DNA of 30,483 nt from JAMBLL01 sp964460075 (GTDB taxonomy: Bacteria > Actinomycetota > Acidimicrobiia > Spongiisociales > UBA5794), in NCBI GenBank assembly GCA_964460075.1, contig CAYWPC010000024.1, positions 1-30,483 of the forward strand. Reading direction: 5' to 3'. Below the pieces are notes generated by a model. It searched no databases, had not been told where the DNA came from, and saw only the letters and a list, made by a program, of their open reading frames with translations. Positions 29,177 through 30,483 of the stretch are shown here, piece by piece (the first letter of the stretch is position 1; every line of letters begins with the position of its first letter). The position numbers and the translations under genes are program-made.

Positions 29177-30483
29177 GTGCCCAGTGCCCTCACTCCACGA
29201 ACCGCCCTTGCGTCACTTGTTGTCGTCGTTGCCCTCGTGGCGAGTGCATGCACCGGTACGAGCGAAGGAACTTCGACGTCATCGTCTACTGACACGACCG
29301 ACACGGAGGTCGTCACCAGCGTCACGACGTCGAGCGAGGCTCCACTCACATCTGTGCCGGCCACGGCGATTCCTGGGACGAATTCGCCGTCCATCTCAGA
29401 GGCTGTTGCTGCGTCGATGCGAGAAGAGATCGGCGTGCTCATGCTCGACGCTGAGGAATCGCGGGGCCTTCCGTTCCTCGCCGTTCCTACCGTCACGATC
29501 CTCGACAAGTCAGCCTTCACCGCGCGTCTCAATGCTGACCTCGAAGAAAAAGTCAGCGCTGAGGATCTCGCAACCGATGAGTCGATGCTCAAGCTGCTCG
29601 GCATGCTCGATCAAGGCGTCGACCTTCGATCGTTCCTCATCGACCTATACACCGAACAGGTGTTCGGATTCTACGACCCTGATGCCGAGGAGCTCGTGGT
29701 GCAGGTGTCCGTTGACGGCATCACTCCGCTCCAGAAGGTCGCCATCGCCCATGAGCTCGTGCATGCGCTCACGAATCAACATTTCGACTATTTCACTGAA
29801 TACGAACGTCGGGTCGATGAAGGCACGGGCGACGATGCATATGGTCTCTTCGCCCTCTTTGAGGGTGACGCAACCTACCAACAGTTCCTGTTCCTTGAAT
29901 CACTGAGTCCGGACGAGGCGGTGAAAGCAGCCGTCGAGGCGCTCGCAATCGACACGTCGACGCTCGATATTGCCCCTCAGTGGATGCAAGATGACCTCAA
30001 CTATCCGTACGTCCGAGGCTTGACGTTCGTTGGTGATGTCGTGGCTGCAGGCGGCCTCAAAGGAATCGACGAGGCATATCAGAATCCGCCAACGAGTTCC
30101 GAGCAGATCCTCGATCCGAACAAGTACTTCAGGGGAGAGCAACCCGATGCTCTCGCTCCTCTGACGGTCACGCTTGCGGGCTGGGATCTTGCTGACGAAG
30201 CAACCTTCGGTGAGTGGGGCATCCGGCTTCTCCTGACGGAGTCGGTAAGCCCCGGTGCTGTGACCCAGGCTGCAGCAGGGTGGGGCAATGACATCTACCG
30301 CCTGTTTACCAGAGGTGACGACACCGCAATTGCGTGGGAGTATCTCGGTGAGAGCGTCCAGGATGCCGAAGATCTCGTGGACGCCCTGGTGCTCCAGATC
30401 AGGAAAGCCATGGGTGCGGGATCGTCAGCCGAGTCAGGTGGCGGCTTGCTATTCGACGGCGCTGACCCGTGGGTGTTCGTTGA
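29177..30483 (+). CDS. Lipoprotein with HExxH metallopeptidase-like motif (partial)
   Basis: The frame from GTG 29177 is the first start after an in-frame TAG (29165) and stays open through the window end, giving at least 435 residues. The N-terminus 'RTALASLVVVVALVASAC' is a signal with an imperfect lipobox, followed by a Ser/Thr-rich linker of about 40 residues (TSTSSSTDTTDTEVVTS). The domain after it has 'AIAHELVHALTNQHFDYF' and, about 35 residues on, 'FEGDATYQQFL': the HExxH plus downstream Glu layout of gluzincin-type zinc peptidases. A surface-attached protease is plausible. The family is not one I can name, and the 3' end is missing. Confidence 0.72.
   Translation, partial: MPSALTPRTALASLVVVVALVASACTGTSEGTSTSSSTDTTDTEVVTSVTTSSEAPLTSVPATAIPGTNSPSISEAVAASMREEIGVLMLDAEESRGLPFLAVPTVTILDKSAFTARLNADLEEKVSAEDLATDESMLKLLGMLDQGVDLRSFLIDLYTEQVFGFYDPDAEELVVQVSVDGITPLQKVAIAHELVHALTNQHFDYFTEYERRVDEGTGDDAYGLFALFEGDATYQQFLFLESLSPDEAVKAAVEALAIDTSTLDIAPQWMQDDLNYPYVRGLTFVGDVVAAGGLKGIDEAYQNPPTSSEQILDPNKYFRGEQPDALAPLTVTLAGWDLADEATFGEWGIRLLLTESVSPGAVTQAAAGWGNDIYRLFTRGDDTAIAWEYLGESVQDAEDLVDALVLQIRKAMGAGSSAESGGGLLFDGADPWVFV

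Noticed and set aside
1..30483. tRNA, rRNA, CRISPR arrays, insertion sequences
   Set aside because: No tRNA or rRNA sequence, direct-repeat array, transposase or terminal inverted repeats were recognised by reading both strands; this was not a computed search.

Overview
The window is high-GC DNA (I estimate about 60%), with many GTG and some TTG starts, tightly overlapping genes and one apparently near-leaderless promoter. This suggests a member of the Actinomycetota or a similar high-GC lineage. That assignment is inference, because no rRNA or other marker gene is present. About 23 kb (roughly 3.0-26.5 kb) is a gene cluster for anaerobic breakdown of aromatic acids through benzoyl-CoA. It uses an ATP-dependent (class I) benzoyl-CoA reductase whose subunit sizes resemble the Bzd type.

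Layout. (1) 1-2900: a decayed toxin-antitoxin pair with its operator still present, a DUF3754 membrane protein and a membrane-anchored HmuY-like protein. (2) 3017-8137, plus strand: a strong promoter and operator, a TetR regulator, the four reductase subunits and a small Cys-rich protein. (3) 13807-8174, minus strand: DUF35 protein, thiolase, PrpF-type isomerase, 6-hydroxycyclohexene-carbonyl-CoA dehydrogenase (Had), ring hydrolase (Oah) and dienoyl-CoA hydratase (Dch). (4) 14125-25739, plus strand, divergent from (3): a LeuA-type condensing enzyme or lyase, IorA, an IorB-ferredoxin fusion, KorA, KorB, KorC, a second TetR, a class III CoA-transferase, an enoyl-CoA hydratase, a short-chain dehydrogenase and aconitase-family large and small subunits. 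(5) 25.7-30.5 kb: a Cys-rich PAS-LuxR regulator, a hemerythrin-like protein, a redoxin with an in-frame TGA at its catalytic position (probable selenoprotein), an MFS transporter and a truncated lipoprotein with an HExxH motif.

How the genes fit together. BzdNOPQ-like subunits reduce benzoyl-CoA to the cyclohexadiene-carbonyl-CoA. Dch, Had and Oah carry this to 3-hydroxypimelyl-CoA. The SDR and thiolase/DUF35 pair can then yield glutaryl-CoA and acetyl-CoA. The Kor and Ior 2-oxoacid:ferredoxin oxidoreductases, with a built-in 2[4Fe-4S] ferredoxin domain, are the likely source of reduced ferredoxin. No benzoate-CoA ligase is present; the class III CoA-transferase may activate the substrate. 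Closely related palindromes at the TetR promoter and at both promoters of the divergent intergenic region suggest one TetR controls all three operons.

The part with no obvious place in the known pathway is the set of LeuA-like enzyme, aconitase-like large and small subunits and PrpF-like isomerase, built into the same operons. It looks like a tricarboxylate or alkylmalate module that either feeds 2-oxoacids to the ferredoxin oxidoreductases or handles a branched or carboxylated intermediate.
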